DNA of 64,000 nucleotides from Pseudomonas anatoliensis (GCF_017976235.1 NZ_JACVHC010000007.1:248001-312000), one strand, 5' to 3'. Positions 14,391 to 21,954 are shown, counted from the stretch's first letter. The notes: a model not told the origin generated them from the letters alone. Program-made: numbers and translations.

Positions 14391-15196
14391 TGGCCCGCGC
14401 ACGTAACATCAAACCGGCATTGTTCAAGAATGAAATCCTTGGCGTCGCTGATCCGATGGCAACGCTTCTTTTCGAAGGATTGTGGCTGCTGGCTGACAAG
14501 GCTGGCCGTCTGGAAGATCGCCCTATGCGAATCAAGGGAGAGCTTTTCCCGTACCGCGACGGGCTGGATGTCGAGGGGCTTTTGAGGTTCCTCGCAAGCG
14601 AAGGCTTCATCGTTCGGTACTCAGTCGGTCCGAAGCGGTACATCCAGGTTGAGAACTTCGACAAACATCAGAACCCGCATCGTAATGAACCGGAGTCAGT
14701 TATCCCTTCTGCATCAGAGGGTTGTATCACTACCGATTTTGGCGGAAGTACTTCTGCCATTCTCGGTAGCGCTCCGGCTGATTCTCTGATTCCTGATTCC
14801 GGATCCCTGATTGCTGATCCCCTCAACGCGTCAACGCCTCCGGCATTGCCGACTTCGCCGAGTGACGACCTATTCCCGAAGTTCTGGAAGCTGTACCCGA
14901 ACAAGAAGGGTAAGGCCGCAGCTGAAAAAGCTTGGAAGAAACTCAAGGTCACTGCTGACCTGTTCGGCCAGATTGCTGAAGGCCTGGCCGCGCAAGTCGT
15001 TTGCGAGGCATGGGTCAAGGATGGCGGACAGTTCGTTCCCCACCCAGCGACATGGCTGAACGGCAAGCGCTGGGAAGACGAAGTGAAAGTCGCCAGCAAC
15101 GTGCACCCGTTCCCACAATCGCGCCACACCGGTTTCGCTGAACGCGATTACACCTCCGGATTGAAGCAGCGGGAGGATGGCAGCTATGCGCTCTGA
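14390..15196 (+). CDS. O-like phage replication initiator
   Basis: 268 residues. The N-terminal domain (MARARNIKPALFKNEILGVA, then DPMATLLFEGLWLLADKAGR) is a winged-helix-type DNA-binding domain common in Pseudomonas phage replication proteins. A Ser/Asp/Leu-rich linker follows, encoded by tandem CTGATTC repeats. The C-terminal domain (FWKLYPNKKGKAAAEKAWKK) is of the DnaD/O-linker type that meets the helicase loader. The ATG overlaps the previous stop, and the end overlaps the DnaC-like gene by 11 bases. The origin probably lies inside this gene, as in lambda. Confidence 0.75.
   Translation: MARARNIKPALFKNEILGVADPMATLLFEGLWLLADKAGRLEDRPMRIKGELFPYRDGLDVEGLLRFLASEGFIVRYSVGPKRYIQVENFDKHQNPHRNEPESVIPSASEGCITTDFGGSTSAILGSAPADSLIPDSGSLIADPLNASTPPALPTSPSDDLFPKFWKLYPNKKGKAAAEKAWKKLKVTADLFGQIAEGLAAQVVCEAWVKDGGQFVPHPATWLNGKRWEDEVKVASNVHPFPQSRHTGFAERDYTSGLKQREDGSYAL
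14778..14820. repeat. iteron-like CTGATTC repeats, candidate origin
   Basis: Six tandem 7-8 base units of the form CTGATTC/CTGATCC lie in the linker region of the O-like gene. Lambda-type phages keep their origin iterons in this position. Confidence 0.65.
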
Positions 15197-15992
15197 GCCA
15201 GTCCAAGCAACACCAGAACTGCCGCCGGGAACCCGCATCCAGCCTGCTGAGTGCGAACCCCACGGCGCCTACGAGCAGAAGGTCTATGCCGTGCTCGGCC
15301 GGGAGCTCAGAAGCAACTGCCCCGAATGCAGCCGTATCGCCCGCGAGAAAGCCGACGCGGCCGAGAAGGCCAACAAGGCGATGGAACTGCGTATGTCCCT
15401 CGCTCGCAAGCTGGGCGATGCGCTGATCCCGAAACGCTTCACAACTCGCACCCTGGGCAACTACCAGGCCGAGAACGACGGCCAGCGCAAAGCCCTCCGG
15501 TTCTGCCAGCACTACGTGCAGATCTTCGACGAGATCCTGAAGTCCGGTCGCTGCATGGTGATGATCGGCAAGCCCGGTACCGGGAAAACCCATCTCGGCG
15601 CCGGTATGGCCAACGAGCTGCTGCACAACACGTCACGCACTGCCGTGTACCGCACTGTCGGCGCAATCCTGCAGGCGATCCGCTCCACGTACGACAAGCA
15701 CAGCGAACGCAGCGAGGCCGAGATTCTGTCGAGCCTGATCGATCCCGATCTGCTGGTGCTGGATGAGGTGGGCGTGAGCAAGGAGCAGCCGAGCGACTTC
15801 GAACTGACGACCCTGTTCGCAATCATCAATGGCCGGTACGAGCAGGAGCGCCCGACGGTGGTGATCTCCAACCTCGAAGCCAGCCAGTTGCCGGCTGCAA
15901 TGGGTGACCGCTGCGTCGATCGCCTGCGCGAGGGCGGAATGATCGTGGTCCCGTTCGATTGGGAATCTCAGCGCGGCAAGGAGGGCTTTTGA
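15186..15992 (+). CDS. DnaC-like helicase loader ATPase
   Basis: 268 residues. N-terminal zinc-type Cys pair CPEC (45-48), Walker A GKPGTGKT (128-135), Walker B LLVLDEVG, and a sensor-type stretch (VVISNLEASQLPAAMGDRCV). It should load the host DnaB helicase with the O-like initiator. GGGAGG at 15171-15176 is too close for an ATG at 15177 but well spaced for 15186. Its stop overlaps the next ATG (TGATG). Confidence 0.88.
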   Translation: MRSEPVQATPELPPGTRIQPAECEPHGAYEQKVYAVLGRELRSNCPECSRIAREKADAAEKANKAMELRMSLARKLGDALIPKRFTTRTLGNYQAENDGQRKALRFCQHYVQIFDEILKSGRCMVMIGKPGTGKTHLGAGMANELLHNTSRTAVYRTVGAILQAIRSTYDKHSERSEAEILSSLIDPDLLVLDEVGVSKEQPSDFELTTLFAIINGRYEQERPTVVISNLEASQLPAAMGDRCVDRLREGGMIVVPFDWESQRGKEGF

Positions 15993-16186
15993 TGACTGGA
16001 CAATTCTTGATTGAGCCTGATTGGGACGCTGAAAAAGCGGCGTTCGAAGCGGACGCCAAAAGCAAAGGGATGAGGCTGGACAAGATAATTGGCGGTTTTT
16101 ACGTCGATCACGGCACCCAGCATGCTTGGTCTGCGTGGGTAAAGAGCGCTGCTATCTCGTGCAATTTCGGCGAGGGGTCGAAGTGA
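15992..16186 (+). CDS. hypothetical early protein (64 aa)
   Basis: MTGQFLIEPDWDAEKAAFEA..., starting at TGATG within the stop of the DnaC-like gene, with AAGGAGG upstream. It ends with a TGATG overlap to the next gene. Short, acidic first half. No family known. Confidence 0.65.
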   Translation: MTGQFLIEPDWDAEKAAFEADAKSKGMRLDKIIGGFYVDHGTQHAWSAWVKSAAISCNFGEGSK

Positions 16187-16443
16187 TGACCATCGACAAA
16201 CAAAAACTCCAGAAGCTGCTGTGGGCTGAAGCCGCGTCCTACCGTGCCGACTGCGCAGACTGGAAGCGCAACACCGAGGCGCTGCAGGAATTCCTCGGGG
16301 AGAAGACCGTGGAGGAAGTAGCGCTGGAGTTGTTGGCTGAGAACAAGCGACTGCGCGAATACCTGTCAGACATCAGCAAAACATCTGGCGACAGAGGCGC
16401 CGTCATGGGTGCGCGCCAATTGCTGAGGGAGTTCGGGCAATGA
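16186..16443 (+). CDS. hypothetical leucine-rich early protein (85 aa)
   Basis: MTIDKQKLQKLLWAEAAS..., predicted all-helical with a leucine heptad pattern (VEEVALELLAENKRLREYL), so coiled-coil dimerisation is likely. Coupled by TGATG upstream and ATGA downstream to its neighbours. Function unknown. Confidence 0.65.
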   Translation: MTIDKQKLQKLLWAEAASYRADCADWKRNTEALQEFLGEKTVEEVALELLAENKRLREYLSDISKTSGDRGAVMGARQLLREFGQ

Positions 16444-16838
16444 ACGAGTTCGCCATCCGCAGCCAGCGCGATATCAGCCGTCTGATGGGCGTCCTGCACG
16501 CCACCGACTTCACCAAACCCAAGATCGTGGTCATCAAGGACGAGAAACGCCCGGACGTCTGCAACCGGAAAATGTGGGCAATGCTCAAGGACGTATCCGA
16601 GCAGGTGATCTGGCACGGCAAGAAGCTGACCAGTGAGGACTGGAAGTGCCTTTTCAGTGCCTCGCTGGAGAAGCAGCGCGCAGAGCCAGGCCTCGACGGT
16701 GGCTTCGTGGTGATGGCCGTATCGACCCGCAAGCAGTCGCAGAAGTGGTTCAGCGATCTGTTCGAGCTGATGCATGCCTTCGGCGCCGAGCATGACGTGC
16801 GTTGGACTGAGTCTGACAAATGGGGAGGGCGCTACTGA
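16440..16838 (+). CDS. ninB: NinB recombination protein
   Basis: 132 residues, close to lambda NinB/Orf (146). Features include the conserved RKMWAMLKDVSEQV region, then LTSEDWKCLFSASL and the C-terminal STRKQSQKWFSDLFELMHAF. NinB binds single-stranded DNA and SSB and helps load recombination proteins. The start overlaps the previous stop (ATGA). NinG follows within 300 bases, the usual order in lambdoid phages. Confidence 0.85.
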   Translation: MNEFAIRSQRDISRLMGVLHATDFTKPKIVVIKDEKRPDVCNRKMWAMLKDVSEQVIWHGKKLTSEDWKCLFSASLEKQRAEPGLDGGFVVMAVSTRKQSQKWFSDLFELMHAFGAEHDVRWTESDKWGGRY

Positions 16839-17068
16839 TGCGAGAAGCCAAAGCCTTCACCATCGCCGACGCGCCTACCAAGTGCCTTGTCACCTGGTAT
16901 CTGCAGGGCACCGCGATCATCAAAACTGCCGAAGAAACGCCGCCAGAGTGTGGCGACACTTTCCGTCTGGGCTTCAAGGACTACACCGTAGTTTCGGTGT
17001 GCGGTGATTACAGCTATCGGTCTGCTCACGCGACGATTGTTCCCAAGGAGATCGAACAATGCGCGTAG
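16838..17068 (+). CDS. hypothetical protein between ninB and ninG (76 aa)
   Basis: MREAKAFTIADAPTKCLV..., mostly beta-strand. The ATG overlaps the NinB stop (TGATG) and the end overlaps the NinG start by 10 bases. A small nin-region protein of unknown function. Confidence 0.65.
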   Translation: MREAKAFTIADAPTKCLVTWYLQGTAIIKTAEETPPECGDTFRLGFKDYTVVSVCGDYSYRSAHATIVPKEIEQCA

Positions 17069-17670
17069 CCCTCAAGGAGAAGAAGGCTCCGAAACCGAAG
17101 AAGTGCAAGAACCCAGCTTGCGGGGACTCATTCGTTCCGCAGCGACTCGGGCAGGCGGTGTGCGGATACAAGTGCGGCCTAGCCATCAAGGAAGTCAATC
17201 AGGCGAAGGCCGGCAAGGCGCTGGCTCAGATTGGTCGCCGCGAGATCAAGGTCCGCAAGGAGAAGCTAAAGACCAGGGCGGATCACCTGCGCGAAGCCCA
17301 GGCTGCGATCAACGAGTACGTCCGCCTGCGTGACGCTCACCTCCCTTGCATCAGCTGCGACTCGATGCCGAACGACAACGACCTGATGACGGGCAGCCGC
17401 TGGGACGCTGGCCACTACCGATCCGTCGGCGCCTGTCCTGAGCTGCGTTTCGAGCCACTGAACATTCATCGCCAGTGCGTGAAGTGCAACCGCAACCTGT
17501 CCGGTAACGCGGTCGAGTACCGCATCCGGTTGGTGCTGCGCATCGGCGCCGAAACCGTTGCTTGGCTGGAAGGGCCTCATGAGCCCCGCAAGTACACCGT
17601 CGAAGAAATCAAAACCATCAAGGCCGAATATAGGGCGAAAACAAGGGAACTGAAGAGGACGGCAGCATGA
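17059..17670 (+). CDS. ninG: NinG/Rap recombination protein
   Basis: 203 residues. N-terminal zinc-type cysteines (CKNPAC, VCGYKCG), then the NinG core CISCDSM, GSRWDAGHY, LNIHRQCVKCNRNLSGN. Lambda NinG (Rap) cuts recombination intermediates. The conserved Cys and His residues are all present. The stop overlaps the next ATG. Confidence 0.9.
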   Translation: MRVALKEKKAPKPKKCKNPACGDSFVPQRLGQAVCGYKCGLAIKEVNQAKAGKALAQIGRREIKVRKEKLKTRADHLREAQAAINEYVRLRDAHLPCISCDSMPNDNDLMTGSRWDAGHYRSVGACPELRFEPLNIHRQCVKCNRNLSGNAVEYRIRLVLRIGAETVAWLEGPHEPRKYTVEEIKTIKAEYRAKTRELKRTAA

Positions 17671-18248
17671 AAATCCATTCCGCGCGCCAAGCTTGGCACG
17701 ACTGCAACTACAACCCGGCCCCGGGCCAAACTTCTGATGCTGCTGAATTGGGTGTGGTGGTGCAGAGCACTGAGCGAGGCCCGACAGCGAATCCCGCGAT
17801 GCACGCAACGCTAGCCGGTCATATTCAGTCGGCTATCGCACGGCTTCACTTTCAACTTCGGGCTTTCGGCAATGCCATGTATGCGGCTCAGCCGACAGAT
17901 GATGATCGGGAGGAGGCCGAAGCTGCGGTTTTCAATCTTGCATGTTCGCGAGCAGCACGCATGACCGCCAGCAAGCGGGAGCGGGCCGAGTACGTTGCCA
18001 AGGGCGTGTTCCGTCGTTACCGCTACATGCACCAAGGCGGACAATCGGCCAACGCAGATCCGCTGATAAAGCCCGAGTTGTTCCGAGCCTGGATGAAAGG
18101 GGAGTACGAAGTCGAGCTGCCGTCCGCAGCCTGGGGCCGTGATTGGGAGCCATTCGTGCAGCTTTGCTTCGATGCCTGTTACGACATCGACGCTCGGGCA
18201 TTGAGTCCAATCGGCGGAGTGATTTACAAGATGAAAGAGGCCGCTTGA
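17667..18248 (+). CDS. Q-like late antiterminator of Pseudomonas type
   Basis: 193 residues starting MKIHSARQAWHDCNYNPAPG, a start shared by a family found at the end of the nin region in Pseudomonas prophages. Middle helices (ERAEYVAKGVFRRYRYMHQG) and a C-terminal CFDACYDIDARAL segment match that family. It is last before a tandem terminator, the place of lambda Q. Antitermination of late genes is inferred from position and family, not demonstrated. Confidence 0.7.
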   Translation: MKIHSARQAWHDCNYNPAPGQTSDAAELGVVVQSTERGPTANPAMHATLAGHIQSAIARLHFQLRAFGNAMYAAQPTDDDREEAEAAVFNLACSRAARMTASKRERAEYVAKGVFRRYRYMHQGGQSANADPLIKPELFRAWMKGEYEVELPSAAWGRDWEPFVQLCFDACYDIDARALSPIGGVIYKMKEAA

Positions 18249-18314
18249 CTTCCCGCACGGCTGAGGGCATCATTTCCCCATAGTTAGTATTTTGCCTACG
18301 GCAAGTTACTTAAA

Positions 18315-18339
18315 AACCGGCCAGCGAGCCGGTTTTTTT
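18315..18339 (+). terminator. intrinsic terminator after the Q-like gene
   Basis: AACCGGC - CAGCGA - GCCGGTT followed by a 6-T run. It is the first of two tandem terminators between early and late genes. Confidence 0.85.
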
Positions 18340-18358
18340 ATGTCCGCCAGAAAGCAAA

Positions 18359-18386
18359 AAGCCCCGACATCTTCGGGGCTTTTTTA
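18359..18386 (+). terminator. second intrinsic terminator, possible tR'
   Basis: AAGCCCCGA - CATC - TTCGGGGCTT with T run. With the terminator at 18315 it would separate early from late transcription and is a likely target for Q-mediated read-through. The stretch 18387-18536 shows no gene I can support. Confidence 0.8.
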
Positions 18387-18536
18387 TGCGCGCGGAAAAA
18401 AGAGAGGGCGACTCCAGAGGGTGCGCTAACACCCAAAAGAGACGCCAGATCGCAGATAGAGCCTGCAAGCCAGCCAAGGCCCTCACTGCTCGCGCGAGCG
18501 GGACGGAGCCTAGCAGAAAAACAAATGGACTTGCAG

Positions 18537-18719
18537 ATGTTAAAAGAATGCAGATGCGGAAAATGCAACAGACTTCTCGCCCGCGTGGGTGAGTTTACCG
18601 AGCTCCAGATCAAATGTTCCCGATGCGGGACGTTGAATCATGAGAAGGCCACGAGCCTCGAGCGATCGCCTTTGAGCGAACTGCCTGCGGTTAAAGCTGC
18701 AGGATCCCTTTCGGCATAG
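18537..18719 (+). CDS. Com-like zinc-finger protein
   Basis: 60 residues: MLKECRCGKCNRLLARVGEF then IKCSRCGTLNHEKA. The CxxC/CxxC pair and the IKCxRCGTLN signature match the Com family, named after the phage Mu translational activator of mom. An ATG four codons upstream is possible. The mom-type partner is not in the window. Its C-terminal codons contain the first copy of a 17-base repeat (18663). Confidence 0.8.
   Translation: MLKECRCGKCNRLLARVGEFTELQIKCSRCGTLNHEKATSLERSPLSELPAVKAAGSLSA
18663..18679. repeat. 17-base direct repeat, copy 1
   Basis: CGATCGCCTTTGAGCGA lies in the 3' end of the Com-like gene. An identical copy at 19035-19051 brackets the gene at 18750. Confidence 0.7.
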
Positions 18720-18749
18720 GGCTGACGGGACAACTCTAAGGAGAAACAC

Positions 18750-19004
18750 ATGGATCGTTACGCAAACACTGTAAAAAATATCTTGGAAGGTTTCCGTGAT
18801 GTCGCACCAATCGGTGGTGTCGATGCTCTGGCTGTTTTCAAGAAAAAATTCGGGCGGAACGGCAATGAGCTCGAGTACGCACACCTAAAACTGTTGCTTG
18901 ATGCTGGTCATGTCGAGTACGCCGGGTTTGGCGTAGACGGCGTGCAGCTTTATCAGTTGACCTGGTCGGGCTACGACGTAGCTCTTGCTTACCGAACCGC
19001 CTAA
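18750..19004 (+). CDS. DUF2513-like winged-helix protein
   Basis: 84 residues. The C-terminal half (HLKLLLDAGHVEYAGFG, then LYQLTWSGYDVALAY) resembles the winged-helix ending of DUF2513 proteins. CTAAGGAGAAACAC precedes the ATG. It sits between the two identical 17-base repeats, suggesting it was inserted between the Com-like gene and the lectin gene. Function unknown. Confidence 0.6.
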   Translation: MDRYANTVKNILEGFRDVAPIGGVDALAVFKKKFGRNGNELEYAHLKLLLDAGHVEYAGFGVDGVQLYQLTWSGYDVALAYRTA

Positions 19005-19034
19005 CACACGAATCTAAGAGCCGGGAGCTCATCT

Positions 19035-19051
19035 CGATCGCCTTTGAGCGA
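19035..19051. repeat. 17-base direct repeat, copy 2
   Basis: CGATCGCCTTTGAGCGA, identical to 18663-18679, followed by more loosely related sequence (GGAATCCTCC versus GGATCCCTTT). Probably a remnant of a duplicated Com 3' end. Confidence 0.65.
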
Positions 19052-19103
19052 CATGAAAGCGGAATCCTCCGCGAACAATCATTCGACTCAATAGGTGAAC
19101 AAC

Positions 19104-19961
19104 ATGGCTGGACGTACACGTACTCCGTTTCAACGAAGCGGTACTTCGATTCTCCCTGCTTACCAAACAATGTCCGCAGGGCAGTTCCTACTTTCGCCAA
19201 ACGGCCGATTCAAGCTGTTGCTTCAAACCGACGGTAACCTGGCGTTGCAGGACAATGGTGTAGTGGTTTGGGTCGCCAACGAAGCTACGCCTTACTCCTC
19301 CACCGTACCATTGCGGTACAAGGTGCCGGTGCAACTCTACGTTCAATATGGCGCGTTTCTCGATGATCCGACTCGGGGCCGTACCTGGCTGACAAACAAC
19401 TCGACGTTCACCAGCGAGGATCAGTGGAACCGAACTCATATGTCGTTGCAGGACGACGGTAACATCGTGCTGATTGATTCTCAGGCGATTTGGAATGGCA
19501 CTCCATCCATTCCGCTGGATCCGACTTCCGGCGCAATTCTGTTCGGAGGCCCAGCCGAGCTGCAGATGGGGGTGCCTTACAGCTGTGGCGATGGTGCACT
19601 GATCTTCCAAGGTGACGGCAACGTTGTGAACTACGGGCCGAACTGGAGTGTTCGCTGGGCCAGCTACACCCAGAATAAAGGTGCAGTTAAGGCCGTTTTT
19701 CAAGCGGATGGTAATTTCGTGGTGTACGCGGCGAATGACGTACCGATCTGGCAGGCAGGCACCGGCGGCCATCCTGGCGCTACTCTGCGTCTGCAGCCAA
19801 ATGGCAACTTGTCTGTTATTCAGGAAAGCCCGGTTTGGGCTCGTTTCGGCTACACGCCGACTGTGCGTCGACGCAAGGTGTACTACCCCGATACCACCAG
19901 TCCTGAACATAACGGTACCGCGCCATACCCAACCTACGGCCATATCGGCTGGGAGTTCTGA
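19104..19961 (+). CDS. llpA: LlpA/putidacin-L1-type lectin-like bacteriocin
   Basis: 285 residues, two tandem monocot-mannose-binding-lectin domains, starting MAGRTRTPFQRSGTSILPAY like known LlpA proteins. Sugar-site motifs of QxDxNxVxY type: degenerate at 41-49 and 116-124, intact at 169-177 (QGDGNVVNY) and 200-208 (QADGNFVVY), degenerate at 231-239. Intact sites in the C-terminal domain are the known pattern for binding D-rhamnose in the common LPS antigen. Known LlpA proteins kill related pseudomonads by targeting BamA. No signal peptide or immunity gene is seen. It lies directly upstream of the holin, so release on phage lysis is likely. Confidence 0.92.
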   Translation: MAGRTRTPFQRSGTSILPAYQTMSAGQFLLSPNGRFKLLLQTDGNLALQDNGVVVWVANEATPYSSTVPLRYKVPVQLYVQYGAFLDDPTRGRTWLTNNSTFTSEDQWNRTHMSLQDDGNIVLIDSQAIWNGTPSIPLDPTSGAILFGGPAELQMGVPYSCGDGALIFQGDGNVVNYGPNWSVRWASYTQNKGAVKAVFQADGNFVVYAANDVPIWQAGTGGHPGATLRLQPNGNLSVIQESPVWARFGYTPTVRRRKVYYPDTTSPEHNGTAPYPTYGHIGWEF

Positions 19962-20089
19962 TCGTTACCCGCACAAACTTGCGGCGTAATGCCCAGGCTC
20001 AGCCCGCGCAGATGAGGCGGGAGTAGCAAAAGGGTTGCGCCTGTATGGGCGACCCTCTTAAAAGCGAGATGTTTCGCACCTATTTCAAG

Positions 20090-20114
20090 GCCTCGATATT
20101 GATCGGGGCTTTTT
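20090..20114 (+). terminator. intrinsic terminator after the lectin gene
   Basis: GCCTCGAT - ATTG - ATCGGGGC plus TTTTT. It would separate lectin transcripts from holin transcripts unless read through by the antiterminated polymerase. Confidence 0.8.
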
Positions 20115-20201
20115 CGTTTTCGGCTCCCCACACCCATTGCTCCGAGCTGGGAGTGCAGCGGACGCCGACTTATTCAATCATGCACCCACGGAGTCGAGCG
20201 C

Positions 20202-20540
20202 ATGGAGTACTTGCAGCGCCTGCTCGACAAGATCGACAGGTTTGAATTGCTGATCGCGGGACTGGTCGGCGCTGTCGTCGCGAGCTGGTGGCACAAGGAC
20301 GATCTAGCAGACTGGCGTGCCTGGCTGATCTTCCTGATCACCGGTATCGCATGCTCGCTTTATCTCACGAGCATGGTCAGCACTTACTTGGGCGTGACTG
20401 AGCCGAAGATCGTCGCCGGCATTGGCTTTTTGCTCGGCACCTTCGGTGGTTCGCTACTGGCAGCCATCAACCGAGCCATCAAAGCCGCTGACCTCTGGGC
20501 GCTTATTCGCCAGCGGTTCGGGGGAGGCAATCCACCATGA
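20202..20540 (+). CDS. phage holin
   Basis: 112 residues with three hydrophobic segments (about 17-30, 40-60, 68-90: LLIAGLVGAVVAS, AWLIFLITGIACSLYL, IVAGIGFLLGTFGGSLLAA) and a short basic C-terminus. Size and topology fit a class I holin, and it is followed by spanin genes. It would permeabilise the inner membrane at lysis. The stop overlaps the next ATG (ATGA). Confidence 0.8.
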   Translation: MEYLQRLLDKIDRFELLIAGLVGAVVASWWHKDDLADWRAWLIFLITGIACSLYLTSMVSTYLGVTEPKIVAGIGFLLGTFGGSLLAAINRAIKAADLWALIRQRFGGGNPP

Positions 20541-20902
20541 ATCTTGAACTGATCAACTCCATCGCCTGCGGCTTGATTGCCTTCTGGGCGAGCTGGTGTG
20601 TTCTTAGCGGACGAGTGCGGGACGGTGTCATTGGAAAGCTGATCTATTCGGCGATCGCCATCAGCGGTTTTGTCGTGATGAGCCGGGAGCAGAACATCTT
20701 CATGATGGGGCCGACCACCGCCGGGATTACGTTGCACGTATCGCTTGCGCTCGCAGGTCTGCGACACATCTTCATGGTCATTTGGTGGCAGCGAGTGAAA
20801 GCCTGGCTCTGCCGCACGATGAGCTGTGAACAATGCCTGAGCTGCGATCGCCAGACGGGATCGGACAAGCCTGGAGAGGCGCCGTCGAGAAAACTCCCGT
20901 GA
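20537..20902 (+). CDS. lysis-cassette membrane protein
   Basis: 121 residues with three hydrophobic segments (residues 5-24, 38-52, 60-80) and a soluble Cys-containing tail (CRTMSCEQCLSCD). It lies between holin and Rz with overlaps on both sides. Pseudomonas phages often carry such a second membrane protein here, perhaps an antiholin or second holin. The exact role is unknown. Confidence 0.65.
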   Translation: MNLELINSIACGLIAFWASWCVLSGRVRDGVIGKLIYSAIAISGFVVMSREQNIFMMGPTTAGITLHVSLALAGLRHIFMVIWWQRVKAWLCRTMSCEQCLSCDRQTGSDKPGEAPSRKLP

Positions 20903-21399
20903 GCGGTCTTATCCGGTTGGTCCCGATTTGGCTGTGGGTTGCCCTGGCTGCCGTTGGCTCCATTAGTTACCTGGCGATTCGGCTGGATAGCGTGAAGAGT
21001 GATCGAGCAGCCATTACGAGCGAGCGCGACACTGCAAACGCCCGTGTGGATTCGCTCACCAACACGCTCCGCCTTCAGCGCGAGATCACCAATGACATCA
21101 ACCGAGTCTCCGACGATGCGAAAGCCAAGACTGAGCATGTTTCGGCTGCCGTTATTGTTGCTGATAACAGGGCTCGCAGCCTGCAGCAGCAAATCACCGA
21201 CCTCCTCGCCAAGCGACAGTCCTGTTCTGCCGAGGTTGCCAGCGGAAGCCAGGCAAGAGCCGACCTTGCCGTTCTGCTCGCCGACCTGCGTAGAAGCGCT
21301 GACGAAGAAGCGGGAAGACTGGCAGAAGCGCTTGATCGAAGCCGAATAGCCGGCTTTGCGTGTGAGGCGGCATACGCCGCAGCACAGAAGAGCAAGTAG
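20833..21399 (+). CDS. Rz-like i-spanin (DUF2514 type)
   Basis: One N-terminal membrane segment (LVPIWLWVALAAVGSISYL) and a long periplasmic coiled coil (LDSVKSDRAAITSERDTANA onward). This is the i-spanin layout that, with the lipoprotein Rz1, fuses inner and outer membranes at lysis. 188 residues from the ATG at 20833. A GTG at 20899 overlapping the previous stop as GTGA is an equally good start (166 aa). An Rz1-type lipoprotein is embedded in the +1 frame. Confidence 0.8.
   Translation: MPELRSPDGIGQAWRGAVEKTPVSGLIRLVPIWLWVALAAVGSISYLAIRLDSVKSDRAAITSERDTANARVDSLTNTLRLQREITNDINRVSDDAKAKTEHVSAAVIVADNRARSLQQQITDLLAKRQSCSAEVASGSQARADLAVLLADLRRSADEEAGRLAEALDRSRIAGFACEAAYAAAQKSK
21116..21349 (+). 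CDS. embedded Rz1-like o-spanin lipoprotein
   Basis: 77 residues entirely inside the Rz gene in another frame. MRKPRLSMFRLPLLLLITG is a basic-then-hydrophobic signal, followed by lipobox LAAC and a Ser/Pro-rich segment (SSKSPTSSPSDSPVLPRLP). This is the classic Rz1 arrangement. It would be lipidated in the outer membrane and bind Rz. The ATG at 21137 is an alternative start. Confidence 0.8.
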   Translation: MRKPRLSMFRLPLLLLITGLAACSSKSPTSSPSDSPVLPRLPAEARQEPTLPFCSPTCVEALTKKREDWQKRLIEAE

Positions 21400-21400
21400 G

Positions 21401-21436
21401 TCGCGACACGTTTCGCGAGTGGGCAAATTGTGTCGC
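21401..21436. repeat. dispersed inverted-repeat element, copy 2
   Basis: TCGCGACACGTTTCG - 15 bases - TGTCGC, same arrangement and spacing as 13795-13830, lying just after the Rz stop codon and before the leftward membrane gene. Confidence 0.65.
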
Positions 21437-21471
21437 ATCAAATGAACGACGTTAGGGGTGTACCACCTGCG

Positions 21472-21873
21472 TCAGGCTCTCTGCCTTTTCAACGTAACGG
21501 CGAGCATGGCTGTCGAGACTATTCCAGGCATTAGGAATATGCACGTGAGTTCGGGAAGCCCGCGCAGATAGTAAGCGAGAAACATCCCCCAAATCATGGC
21601 AGCCACAGCACCCAATGCGAGCGTTCGAGGGTTGCGCACGTTTGGTGACGCTGCCATCGCGAGGGCATAAATTTTCCATGTTGACCATATCGCAAGCAAC
21701 GAGACGATGAAGGCGCATATACCTCCCAGCAGGACTAGAGGGCGCTCTTGGATGACAAGAAAGAGTGGAATGAGCAAACCCACGATGCCAGCTGCGAAGA
21801 GGAGGGTGATTGGCAGAAGCCCGACAAGTGCTCCGATTGTCAGCGCGACTCGCAATTTTGTCAGGTTTTCCAT
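21472..21873 (-). CDS. four-span membrane protein, leftward cargo
   Basis: 133 residues with four hydrophobic segments (about 8-26, 30-40, 46-62, 87-103) and further hydrophobic C-terminal residues. AGGTAGGAA precedes the ATG. It is the only leftward gene between the lysis cassette and terminase, so it needs its own promoter and is best read as moron cargo expressed in the lysogen. No family recognised. Superinfection exclusion or holin modulation are possible but unsupported. Confidence 0.6.
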   Translation of the reverse strand: MENLTKLRVALTIGALVGLLPITLLFAAGIVGLLIPLFLVIQERPLVLLGGICAFIVSLLAIWSTWKIYALAMAASPNVRNPRTLALGAVAAMIWGMFLAYYLRGLPELTCIFLMPGIVSTAMLAVTLKRQRA

Positions 21874-21954
21874 TTCCTACCTTAGTTCTGCACCGATGTT
21901 TGCGCGGACTTAATACCGGCATCCAGCCATCATTACAAGCCTCCGAGTAGCGCT

